In this document: piece after piece, positions 1-6,720 of the stretch
How the letters are laid out: each line of letters begins with the position of its first letter
Position numbering within the stretch: the first letter of the stretch is position 1
Source: Chloroflexia bacterium
GTDB lineage: Bacteria > Chloroflexota > Chloroflexia > Thermomicrobiales > JALYUS01
Assembly (NCBI GenBank): GCA_025928215.1
Contig: JAICJW010000251.1
Location: 1-6,858, forward strand
Length of the DNA: 6,858 nucleotides
Reading direction: 5' to 3'
Notes under the pieces: model-generated
What the model saw: the letters and a program-made list of their open reading frames with translations, nothing else
Database searches by the model: none
What the model was told of the DNA's origin: nothing
Made by a program: the position numbers and the translations under genes

Positions 1-477
1 ACCTACGTGCGAGAGGCGGGCTTGCCGCGCACGCTCCACGCCGGGGAGACGGTCGGGCCGGAGAGTATCTGGGACGCTCTGACGACGCTCCATGCGGACC
101 GCATCGGCCACGGCGTGCGCGTCGTGGAGGACCCGAAACTGCTCGAACTGCTCTATGCGATGCAGGTGCCGTTGGAAGTCTGCCCGACGAGCAATGTCCG
201 CCTCGGCCTTTATCCGGACATCGCCACGCACCCGATCGCCACCCTCTGGAAGGCGGGACTCTTCCTCACCGTCAATACCGACGATCCGCCGATGTTCGAA
301 ACGACCCTCGCGGACGAATACCGCGCCCTCGCTGCCACCCACGGCTTCACGGCGGACGAGATCAAAGAACTCGTCTTGAACGCCGTCCGCGCCGCCTTCC
401 TCCCTGCCGCCGAGAAGCAGGCGATGCTGGCGGCGTTCGAGGCGGAGATGGGACCAATCTACCCTCCACCGTCTTGA
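1..477 (+). CDS. Adenosine deaminase-family protein, C-terminal part (5' end outside window)
   Basis: This is the last 158 codons of a metal-dependent purine deaminase of the ADA family. These enzymes hydrolyse adenosine (or a related aminopurine nucleoside) to the inosine-type product and ammonia in the cytoplasm. The frame is open from base 1, so the start lies upstream; the family is usually about 330-360 aa, so a little under half is present. Signatures in order are HAGE (partial residues 13-16, holding the zinc-ligand His and the catalytic Glu), RIGHG (His37, counterpart of mouse ADA His238), LEVCPTSN, and TVNTDDPP with the adjacent Asp94/Asp95 pair (zinc ligand and substrate base contact). 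All catalytic positions expected in this half are intact. The missing N-terminal half would carry the HxH zinc motif. Close relatives include aminodeoxyfutalosine deaminases of menaquinone synthesis, which this fragment cannot exclude, so no gene symbol is given. The TGA stop overlaps a TTGACA hexamer. Confidence 0.9.
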   Translation, partial: TYVREAGLPRTLHAGETVGPESIWDALTTLHADRIGHGVRVVEDPKLLELLYAMQVPLEVCPTSNVRLGLYPDIATHPIATLWKAGLFLTVNTDDPPMFETTLADEYRALAATHGFTADEIKELVLNAVRAAFLPAAEKQAMLAAFEAEMGPIYPPPS

Positions 478-506
478 CACCACGACAGACCGTCATACCA
501 TAGAAT
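474..506 (+). promoter_or_regulatory. Weak sigma70-like promoter candidate before the acyl-CoA ligase gene
   Basis: A perfect TTGACA (474-479) straddles the deaminase stop. Downstream, the best -10-like strings are CATAGA (499-504, spacer 19) and TAGAAT (501-506, spacer 21), both with a longer than ideal spacer. The 125-bp gap 478-602 is otherwise empty, so a promoter for the ligase gene is expected somewhere here, but the spacing makes this one doubtful. Confidence 0.25.
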
Positions 507-602
507 CCAGAGAGCGAGGGAAGAAATAGTCAGGCGGCCCATACGCGGGCAATGCGATGCATGCCGCGCGGCGCAGCCCGTATCGCGGAGAGGTGAGAGA
601 CG

Positions 603-2228
<1,626 letters not shown>

Positions 2229-2231
<3 letters not shown>

Positions 2232-2280
2232 CCCCCGGCCCCTTCCTCGCGGGCAAGGGGGCCGGGAAGTTAGGTTCTTT
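2229..2280 (+). terminator. GC-rich hairpin between convergent genes
   Basis: Bases 2234-2242 (CCCGGCCCC) pair perfectly with 2258-2266, and T2243-G2257 and T2244-A2256 extend the stem. The loop is 2245-2255. An outer TAAC (2229-2232)/GTTA (2269-2272) pairing adds four pairs beyond a small bulge and uses the ligase stop codon. On the plus strand a T-rich tract follows (TTAGGTTCTTT, 2270-2280), as in an intrinsic terminator. The minus-strand side lacks a T run, so termination of the MFS transcript is less certain. The hairpin fills the whole 48-bp gap between the two stop codons. Confidence 0.65.
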
Positions 2281-3515
2281 CAGGGCGCTTGGGCCTGGGG
2301 TTCCCCGTGCAACGTTTCGCGGACGAGGAGAGCGAGGATAAGCGCGGCGATTCCCCCGATTCCGGCGAGGGCAAACGCGGTCGCGGTGAGGCCGAGAGCG
2401 TCCGCGACGACGCCGACGACGAGCGGGCCGCCCGCCTGCCCCGCATCGCCGACGAAGCGCCAGATGCCGAGGAATTCGCCGACCGCGTCGGGCGGTGCGA
2501 GGTCCGCGCCGAGCGTCATCATCGAGCCGGAGCCCATGCCGTTGCCGAAACCAATCACGCACGCCGCGATCAGGAGACCGAGGAAATTCGTGGAGACCGG
2601 AATGAGCGCCACGCCGACGGCCATCACCGCGAACGACGGCACCGAGGCAACCTTGCGGCCAAAACGATCCATCACCCATCCGGCGGGTATGAAAAGCAGC
2701 ATGTCTATCGCCGTGGAGACGGTGAGGATGACGCCAATCGAGGCGACGTTGAGGTTGAGCACGTACGCGCCGTAGAGCGGGATAATCAGTTGCCGCCCGG
2801 AGCGGATCATCGCCGCGAAAATTTGCGCTGAACAGGCGGAAACGACATCCGCCCGGTGCGTCCGCAGCAATCGCCGGACGCTTTCCCAGCGCAGATGGCG
2901 CGGCGGAACAACCGCCACACGCTCGCGCGGGTCTTGAATGAAGAGGATGGCGAGCGGCGCGGCGAGTGCCGCGAAGAGCGCGGCCAGCGCGAATGACCAC
3001 GAGAGACCGAACCGGTGCCCGACGACGCCCCCGATAAACGGACCGGCGAAGAGGCCGAGACGGTTGATGCCGCCAAACGTCGCGATGAACTTCCCCCGCT
3101 GGGATCGCGGCGCGACGGCGGTAATGTAGGCGTGGCGGGAAATCCCCCAGAGTGCGGTGCCGACGCCGCCAACGAGGCGGCAAACGAGTAAGACGCTGAA
3201 CTGATGCCAGAGCGCGATGACGAGCGTCGTGGAGGCGACCAGTGAGATACCGACGAGCATCGCCCGCTGCCGCCCGAACCGGCCGAGCGCCAGACCGGCG
3301 GGGAGATCCGCCGCGAGCGTCCCGACGCCTGCCGCCGCGATGACGAGGCTGACGAGGCTGAAGGAGACGCCGAACCCCTTCGCGAAGACCGGCAAGGTGG
3401 GGACGAGAACGCCCTGCCCGAAGGAGAGCAGGAACGACGGGACGTAGACGGGCATCACCATCGCGGCCCGCGAAACCTCTTTCTCCGCTGTGACGCGCTG
3501 GTCGGCGATGCTCAT
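2280..3515 (-). CDS. MFS transporter, 12 predicted membrane helices
   Basis: This is a complete inner-membrane secondary carrier of the major facilitator superfamily, 411 aa from the chosen ATG. Hydrophobicity gives 12 helices in two bundles of six, with a basic cytoplasmic loop between them (about residues 194-230). The family motif A appears in both halves, at the loop after helix 2 (GLALGRFGRQR, residues 74-84) and after helix 8 (GWVMDRFGRK, 279-288). This duplication is characteristic of MFS. Gly-rich segments GFGNGMGSGS (about 322-331) and GDAGQAGGP (about 356-364) line the predicted helices 10 and 11. The substrate is unknown; drug efflux or metabolite export are both possible. The start is uncertain. 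The frame stays open to an ATG at 3623, but the extra 36 residues look non-membrane and read like untranslated sequence. ATGs at 3515 (chosen, giving MSIADQR) and 3527 have no clear Shine-Dalgarno, so a leaderless or weakly initiated message is possible. It is divergent from the DoxX gene across 159 bp. Confidence 0.9.
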   Translation of the reverse strand: MSIADQRVTAEKEVSRAAMVMPVYVPSFLLSFGQGVLVPTLPVFAKGFGVSFSLVSLVIAAAGVGTLAADLPAGLALGRFGRQRAMLVGISLVASTTLVIALWHQFSVLLVCRLVGGVGTALWGISRHAYITAVAPRSQRGKFIATFGGINRLGLFAGPFIGGVVGHRFGLSWSFALAALFAALAAPLAILFIQDPRERVAVVPPRHLRWESVRRLLRTHRADVVSACSAQIFAAMIRSGRQLIIPLYGAYVLNLNVASIGVILTVSTAIDMLLFIPAGWVMDRFGRKVASVPSFAVMAVGVALIPVSTNFLGLLIAACVIGFGNGMGSGSMMTLGADLAPPDAVGEFLGIWRFVGDAGQAGGPLVVGVVADALGLTATAFALAGIGGIAALILALLVRETLHGEPQAQAP

Positions 3516-3518
3516 GCC

Positions 3519-3538
3519 GGGTAGCATACCCGCATACC
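3519..3538. repeat. Short tandem and inverted repeat at the MFS start
   Basis: Directly upstream of the MFS start lies GGGTA (3519-3523)/TACCC (3527-3531) around a 3-nt loop, overlapped by a direct repeat of GCATACC at 3524-3530 and 3532-3538 (8-bp period). Such a small dyad at a translation start could be an operator or simply chance. No regulator gene is adjacent. Confidence 0.3.
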
Positions 3539-3674
3539 GCGCCGCGTGGGAAGGGATAGGCGCGGATATTCGCTGCTCCCATGCGCCCCGCTCCGCGTGC
3601 GTTGGCGAAAAGAACCGTGGCATCGGTCATGCGGCTTCCCGGTCAACATGCTGTCGCAACAAGGAGCCGCATCT

Positions 3675-4082
3675 ATGCTGAAGTCACTCGGGCGCATCTG
3701 TCTCTCCGGCATCTTCATTATTGCGGGGGCGGAAGCCTTTAAGGCACCCGGCCCGCGCACCGGCAAAGTCGAGGGTGCGGGCATCCCGCAGCCGGAAGTG
3801 GCCGTCAAGGTCAATGGCGCGACGATGGTCATCGGGGGCATTCTGCTCGCGCTCGGCATCGTGCCGAAGGCTGCGGCGGGTGCATTGATCGGCACGATGA
3901 TCCCGACGACGCTCGTCGGTCATGCCTTCTGGAAGGAAGAGAAACCGCAGGCCCAGAGCGTGCAGCGCGTGCAGTTCCTCAAAAACCTCGGCCTCGTTGG
4001 CGGCCTCCTCTGGGTCATCGCGGAAGCGCCCGAAGAGCAGCGCGTGAAGGATCACACCGAGATTGAGACGTTGCCGATGTGA
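3675..4082 (+). CDS. DoxX-like small integral membrane protein
   Basis: This complete 135-aa protein begins at ATG 3675, fixed by a strong AAGGAG ribosome binding site (3661-3666) eight bases upstream; the longer open frame back to 3546 has no such support. Four hydrophobic stretches fit the DoxX four-helix fold: about residues 6-20, 46-60, 64-80 and 107-120. The N-terminal GRICLSGIFIIAGAEAFKAP, the middle GGILLALGIVPKAAAG, the PTTLVGHAFW segment and FLKNLGLVGGLLW near the C-terminus are the usual landmarks of DoxX proteins. Members are small inner-membrane proteins. Some are linked to terminal oxidases or to redox-stress membrane complexes, but many are uncharacterised, so no precise role is assigned. 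It is monocistronic in this window, divergent from the MFS gene, and followed by a hairpin that may act as its terminator. Confidence 0.85.
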   Translation: MLKSLGRICLSGIFIIAGAEAFKAPGPRTGKVEGAGIPQPEVAVKVNGATMVIGGILLALGIVPKAAAGALIGTMIPTTLVGHAFWKEEKPQAQSVQRVQFLKNLGLVGGLLWVIAEAPEEQRVKDHTEIETLPM

Positions 4083-4086
4083 CATC

Positions 4087-4174
4087 GTCGGGGCGCATAG
4101 CATGCGCCCGATTTCCTTTTCTATCGTGTGAAGGTTCGTGCCACGGCAAGAGGGCGCATGCTATGCGCCCCTAC
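4087..4174. repeat. Pair of inverted REP-like palindromes (BIME-like)
   Basis: Unit 1 (4087-4109) and unit 2 (4152-4174, opposite strand) share 22 of 23 bases. Each is a hairpin with perfect 8-bp arms GGGCGCAT/ATGCGCCC and a 3-nt loop (arms 4091-4098/4102-4109 and 4152-4159/4163-4170). Each palindrome is preceded on its own strand by GTCG (unit 1) or GTAG (unit 2) and an extra G. GTAG-type tetranucleotide heads mark REP elements mobilised by RAYT (TnpA-REP, Y1 HUH) transposases. The 42-bp spacer begins with a pyrimidine-rich run (4110-4122), so unit 1 may also terminate the DoxX transcript. The two units together could fold into one long stem. No RAYT gene lies in the window. Confidence 0.75.
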
Positions 4175-4181
4175 AACGGTT

Positions 4182-4301
4182 TCAACGCTCCGGCGAACTG
4201 CCGTTCAAGTACGATCTCGACACGATCGCCTGCGTGGAGATCGTTGTATCTTCGCGCAGCGTCCCATCCAGATCGGTGGCGACGAGGCGAGGCGAAGCCA
4301 T
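4182..4301 (-). pseudogene. N-terminal remnant of a HAD-superfamily (Cof-type) hydrolase
   Basis: From ATG 4301 the minus strand encodes a 39-aa peptide starting MASPRLVATDLDGTLRED. RLVATDLDGTL is motif I of the haloacid dehalogenase superfamily, with the nucleophile Asp and the DxDGT signature, placed at residues 5-15 as in Cof/Cof-like phosphatases (DLDGTL about 10 residues from the start). Homology-like sequence continues for only about ten more residues (to TISTQAIV) and then turns into SRSYLNGSSPER followed by TGA at 4182-4184. The intact family is about 260-290 aa, so motifs II-IV and the cap domain are gone. The stop lies 8 bp from the GTAG head of the REP unit, suggesting that a rearrangement or deletion joined repeat DNA to the gene start. 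G+C is chromosomal in the remnant and drops immediately upstream. No Shine-Dalgarno is evident. An inactive remnant is the most likely reading. Confidence 0.65.
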
Positions 4302-4342
4302 TTGAGGCTTGAATGTTATGGAAGTATTGGCAAGAGCGGTTG

Positions 4343-5035
4343 TTACTTCTTTAGAGTAATCCAATAATTCTCCCAATCTCCCGTCGGGGATTTAATCTCC
4401 AGGCCCCGATCTACCAAATCCCGTAAGACATATTGGGCACGAAATGCAACCAGTTCATCTCGCACGTAGAGAAACTGTAGAGATTTCAGATGGCGAATTT
4501 TCTCAAGCCCGACATGACTTACTGCCGTGTCCGCGAGTCTAAGTGAGCGGAGGCGCGTGAAACGCCCTAGATATGCCATAGTTCTGTCGTCAATATTGCT
4601 GCCGCTCAAATCTAAGTCGATGGGTTCATCTGACGGTAATCCACTGAGGAGACTAATATCAGTAATCCTCGTCATCGGGCTCCGTTCGGATGGCGGAGGT
4701 GTTTGTTCTTGTTCAGGCTGTGAAGTCAAGGGGAAGGTTGTAGACTTTTTTGTTCGCGTTTGCCTCGTCGTTATTGCTTTATCAGTTTTCTTTCGCTGTT
4801 CCTGTAGAGCCTTCCGCTCTAGATGCAATAATTTTCTCTCCAAGCCCTCCTTGGCATGCCATAGACGGCTCATTCGCGCTTTCTTCTCTTGCTCGAACCT
4901 CTGAAGGCTTTGTGAGAGCACAGCAATTTCCCGTTTAGCCTGATCGCATTCCGCTTTATACTCCCAGATTGTAGGGTTCCCGAGATTCGTATTAATCTTG
5001 TACTGAAAACGCTCTGCCCTTTTGTTCGCCTGCAA
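4343..5035 (-). CDS. Coiled-coil and leucine-rich-repeat protein of unknown function, probably 5'-truncated by the IS
   Basis: No characterised family was recognised. From a TTG start at 5035 (AGGGG four bases upstream) the protein is 230 aa. Residues about 28-95 are rich in Lys, Glu, Gln and Arg with heptad-like spacing (for example SLQRFEQEKKARMSRLWHAK), predicting a coiled coil. Residues 96-120 are a Pro/Gln/Ser linker. Residues 138-195 form two or three leucine-rich repeats of 23-24 residues (IDLDLSGSNIDDRTMAYLG, then LRSLRLADTAVSHVGLEKI, then LQFLYV). They resemble the GLxxLxxLxxLxLxxT type common in planctomycetes and other large-genome bacteria. The C-terminus is charged and aromatic (DWENYWITLKK). 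The frame stays open upstream of the TTG through sensible residues (WKILNDEYTLIRRGL) until it meets the IS end at 5080/5081, so the true start was probably beyond the insertion. Base composition is far more AT-rich than in the genes at 1-4082, suggesting acquisition. No signal peptide or membrane segment is visible in what remains. Confidence 0.65.
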   Translation of the reverse strand: MQANKRAERFQYKINTNLGNPTIWEYKAECDQAKREIAVLSQSLQRFEQEKKARMSRLWHAKEGLERKLLHLERKALQEQRKKTDKAITTRQTRTKKSTTFPLTSQPEQEQTPPPSERSPMTRITDISLLSGLPSDEPIDLDLSGSNIDDRTMAYLGRFTRLRSLRLADTAVSHVGLEKIRHLKSLQFLYVRDELVAFRAQYVLRDLVDRGLEIKSPTGDWENYWITLKK

Positions 5036-5080
5036 TAGACCCCTGCGAATGAGAGTGTACTCATCGTTGAGAATCTTCCA

Positions 5081-5121
5081 TGACCTGACCCCCGAAAAGG
5101 TCTCCAGTAATTATGCGAGAC
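5081..5121 (+). repeat. IS left terminal inverted repeat (IRL)
   Basis: It starts TGACCTGACCCCCG. Against the reverse complement of 6721-6760, 12 of the first 14 bases agree, and the shared blocks GGT, CCAG, ATTAT and AGAC continue inward with one 1-base gap. The terminal TG is usual for the family. A weak -35/-10-like pair lies inside it (CTGACC 5085-5090, AATTAT 5109-5114, spacer 18), a possible outward-to-inward transposase promoter. Confidence 0.75.
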
Positions 5122-5151
5122 TCCCGCTGAACGGATCGATCGCGGGAGGTC
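5119..5151 (+). promoter_or_regulatory. Hairpin sequestering the orfA ribosome binding site
   Basis: CTCCCGC (5121-5127) pairs perfectly with GCGGGAG (5142-5148) across a 14-nt loop, and GA 5119-5120 can pair with TC 5150-5151 around a bulged G. The 3' arm contains the GGGAGG Shine-Dalgarno (5144-5149) of orfA. Comparable structures in IS10 and IS50 stop read-through transcripts from outside from expressing transposase, while the element's own promoter makes a message lacking the full 5' arm. Here a start near 5121, predicted from the weak IRL promoter, would at most include the arm's edge. Confidence 0.6.
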
Positions 5152-5155
5152 AATC

Positions 5156-5422
5156 ATGCGCAAGAGTCAGTTCACTGAGGAGCAGATCATCGGCATTCTC
5201 AAACTCGTCAATGCCGGGCAGAAGGTCGCGGATGTCTGCCGCCAGCACAGCATCAGCGAGGGGACATATTACCGCTGGAAGGCGCAGTACGGTGGCCTTG
5301 AGGTCAACCAGCTGCGACGGCTGCGACAGCTCGAGGACGAGAACCGCAAGCTGAAGCAGATCGTCGCGGACTTGACGCTGGATAATGTGGCCCTCAAGGA
5401 CATCGCCACAAAAAACTGGTGA
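5156..5422 (+). CDS. IS3-family transposase OrfA (HTH_Tnp_1, upstream frame)
   Basis: This 88-aa DNA-binding subunit is the short upstream product of IS3 elements. It recognises the terminal repeats and also forms the N-terminus of the OrfAB fusion transposase. Residues about 5-45 are the helix-turn-helix (FTEEQIIGILKLVNAGQKVA, then VCRQHSISEGTYYRWK). Residues about 53-82 form a leucine zipper (LRRLRQLEDENRKLKQIVAD), the oligomerisation segment of the family. The ATG at 5156 has GGGAGG at 5144-5149, six bases away, which fixes the start. The last codons cover the slippery A AAA AAC site, and the stop TGA 5420-5422 overlaps the GTG of orfB. Its length and KNW ending match IS407-group OrfA. Its expression is probably limited by the hairpin over its ribosome binding site. 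Confidence 0.92.
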   Translation: MRKSQFTEEQIIGILKLVNAGQKVADVCRQHSISEGTYYRWKAQYGGLEVNQLRRLRQLEDENRKLKQIVADLTLDNVALKDIATKNW

Positions 5423-5441
5423 CGCCCGCGGCTCGGCGTCA
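5410..5441 (+). other. Programmed -1 frameshift site with downstream hairpin
   Basis: A AAA AAC occupies 5410-5416 in the X XXY YYZ register relative to orfA codons (AAA 5411-5413, AAC 5414-5416). OrfB is in the -1 frame, as required. TGACGCC (5420-5426) pairs perfectly with GGCGTCA (5435-5441) around an 8-nt loop, three bases after the heptamer, and includes the orfA stop. The fusion reads through Asn87, then Leu-Val, into OrfB, giving about 375 aa. The spacer is shorter than the usual 5-9 nt unless the lower stem pairs open. Confidence 0.75.
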
Positions 5442-6282
5442 GGCCGTGGGCTATCTCGAAGGACGCTATCAGTTTTCCGAGCGCCGGGCGTGCCGGGTGA
5501 CCGGCGCCCAGCGCAGGACGATGCGCTACCAACGGCGTCCCCCCAGCGATGAACCGCACCTACGCGAGCGATTGCGGACGCTGGCGGCGGAACATCCGCG
5601 CTGGGGCTATCGCCGCTTGCATATCTTGCTGCGGCGTGAGGGGATGACCATCAACCGCAAACGGGTCTATCGGCTCTACCGACTGGATGGCCTGGCGGTC
5701 CGACGGCGCACGCGCAAGCGGGCAGCGCGGGCAATACGCGGGGTCGTACAACCGGCGTGGCGACGCGGGGAGGCGTGGGCGATGGACTTCATGCAGGACA
5801 CACTGGCCGACGGTCGCCGCTTCCGGACGCTGAATATCCTCGATACGGTGACCCGCGAATGCCTGCGCATCGAGGTAGACACGTCATTGCCGGGGAAACG
5901 CGTGGTGCGGGTGCTGGATCAGTTGGTAGAGCGGTACGGCACGCCGAAGCAGATCACCGTGGACAATGGGCCGGAGTTCACGGGGCGGGCGCTCGATGCG
6001 TGGGCGTATCAGCATGGGGTAGGGTTGGATTTCATCGATCCGGGCAAGCCGATGCAGAACGGGCACCTTGAAAGCTTCAACGGCAAGTTCCGCGACGAGT
6101 GCATGAACCTGCATTGGTTCCTGACCCTGGACGACGCACGGCGGATCATCGCGACGTGGGAGGAGGAATACAACACGACGAGGCCGCACAGCGCGCTGGG
6201 GAATCAGCCGCCAGCGGTGTATGCTCGGCGGCACATGCAACGGCACGACGAGGCGGATTGCCACGCACAGGTGGCGGACTGA
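5419..6282 (+). CDS. IS3-family transposase OrfB (DDE integrase-type catalytic domain, rve)
   Basis: This is the catalytic part of the transposase, 287 aa counted from GTG 5419, which overlaps the orfA stop as GTGA. In the cell it is mostly made as the OrfAB fusion by -1 frameshifting, and separate initiation at the GTG is possible. Residues about 45-95 are the HTH_21 region (HPRWGYRRLHILLRREGM). The retroviral-integrase-like core runs from about 118 to 275. Its acidic triad is Asp123 (AMDFM), Asp182 (VDNGPEF) and Glu218 (NGHLESFN), with exactly 35 residues between the last two, the DD(35)E pattern of IS3. The Lys/Arg normally seven residues after the Glu is present as Arg225 (GKFRDEC). YNTTRPHSALGNQPP near the C-terminus is another family hallmark. 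Nothing suggests inactivation. The strongly basic region about 94-105 (VRRRTRKRAAR) sits before the core. The next gene follows after 10 bases. Confidence 0.93.
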   Translation: MTPAARRQAVGYLEGRYQFSERRACRVTGAQRRTMRYQRRPPSDEPHLRERLRTLAAEHPRWGYRRLHILLRREGMTINRKRVYRLYRLDGLAVRRRTRKRAARAIRGVVQPAWRRGEAWAMDFMQDTLADGRRFRTLNILDTVTRECLRIEVDTSLPGKRVVRVLDQLVERYGTPKQITVDNGPEFTGRALDAWAYQHGVGLDFIDPGKPMQNGHLESFNGKFRDECMNLHWFLTLDDARRIIATWEEEYNTTRPHSALGNQPPAVYARRHMQRHDEADCHAQVAD

Positions 6283-6292
6283 GGAGGGTGTA

Positions 6293-6682
6293 GTGGTAGC
6301 GAAGGAGATGGTCCAGGCGGCGGTCGATGGCTATTTCGCGGCGAATAGCGCGCTCGACGCCGATGCGGTGGCGGCGTTGTTCGCGCCCGATGCGCGGATG
6401 TACCGCGTGCCGGGCGCGCCACCACTGGAAGGGCGGGAGGGGATCCGGCAGGCATACCGGGAGCTACTCGGCGCGATGGCGCGGTTCGACGCGCCGCCGA
6501 TCCACACCTACCTCTACGGCAACGGTGCGGCGGTACTCTATCGCGGCGAGCTGACAGCGAAGCGCGGGGAGTCGGTGGCGACGGAAGGGATCGACGTCTT
6601 CACGATCGATGAGGCGGGACAGATCGAAGAGATTCGCTTCTATTTCGACCCGGTTCCGGTCTATGCCGCCCTTCGGGGCTAA
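6293..6682 (+). CDS. NTF2/SnoaL-like cone-fold protein, passenger gene of the IS
   Basis: This complete 129-aa soluble protein is read from GTG 6293. GAGGAGG (6281-6287) lies five bases upstream and overlaps the transposase TGA (6280-6282), which fixes the start and suggests translational coupling; the frame is open further back, but only inside orfB. The pattern is that of the NTF2-like superfamily (SnoaL, ketosteroid isomerase-like): an N-terminal helix AAVDGYFAANSALDADAVAA, then LFAPDARMYRVPGAPPLEGR, IRQAYRELL, and beta strands ending EGIDVFTIDEAGQIEEIRFY and FDPVPVY. In steroid delta-isomerase the segment after FAPDA carries EDPVG with the catalytic Asp. Here that position reads YRVPG, so classical isomerase chemistry is unlikely and a binding or other role is open. 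The fold is versatile, and no substrate can be named. It lies wholly between orfB and the right inverted repeat, which makes it cargo of the element. A chromosomal gene that happens to follow a truncated IS is the alternative, weakened by the repeat at 6721-6760. Confidence 0.8.
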   Translation: MVAKEMVQAAVDGYFAANSALDADAVAALFAPDARMYRVPGAPPLEGREGIRQAYRELLGAMARFDAPPIHTYLYGNGAAVLYRGELTAKRGESVATEGIDVFTIDEAGQIEEIRFYFDPVPVYAALRG

Positions 6683-6720
6683 CGAGGTCAGCATGGTGTC
6701 ATGTCCAAGTGGAACGGGAA

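Noticed and set aside
3516..3623. N-terminal extension of the MFS protein to ATG 3623
   Set aside because: The extra 36 residues are not typical of MFS N-termini and no ribosome binding site supports the start.
3684..4103. Minus-strand open frame opposite the DoxX gene
   Set aside because: DoxX has a strong ribosome binding site and family motifs; the antisense frame is charged shadow sequence.
4087..4174. Reading the two palindromes as a CRISPR array or attachment site
   Set aside because: Only two units occur, in inverted rather than direct orientation, with no spacer series and no cas or integrase gene nearby.
4527..4904. Plus-strand open frame opposite the coiled-coil/LRR gene
   Set aside because: It is a Ser/Cys/Arg-rich translation with no motif or ribosome binding site, while the minus strand shows coherent heptads and leucine-rich repeats.
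5022..5354. Plus-strand frame running across the IS left end into orfA
   Set aside because: It overlaps orfA in another frame and is interrupted by the IS border. Only its possible link to the right flank is noted as a finding.
6221..6292. Earlier starts of the NTF2-like gene inside orfB
   Set aside because: The upstream codons are a shadow of orfB. The GTG at 6293 has an ideally spaced GAGGAGG and matches the length of the fold.
6283..6400. A conventional right inverted repeat directly after the orfB stop
   Set aside because: Scanning for GGTCA-type ends complementary to TGACCTGAC gave no match here. The only good match is at 6721-6760.
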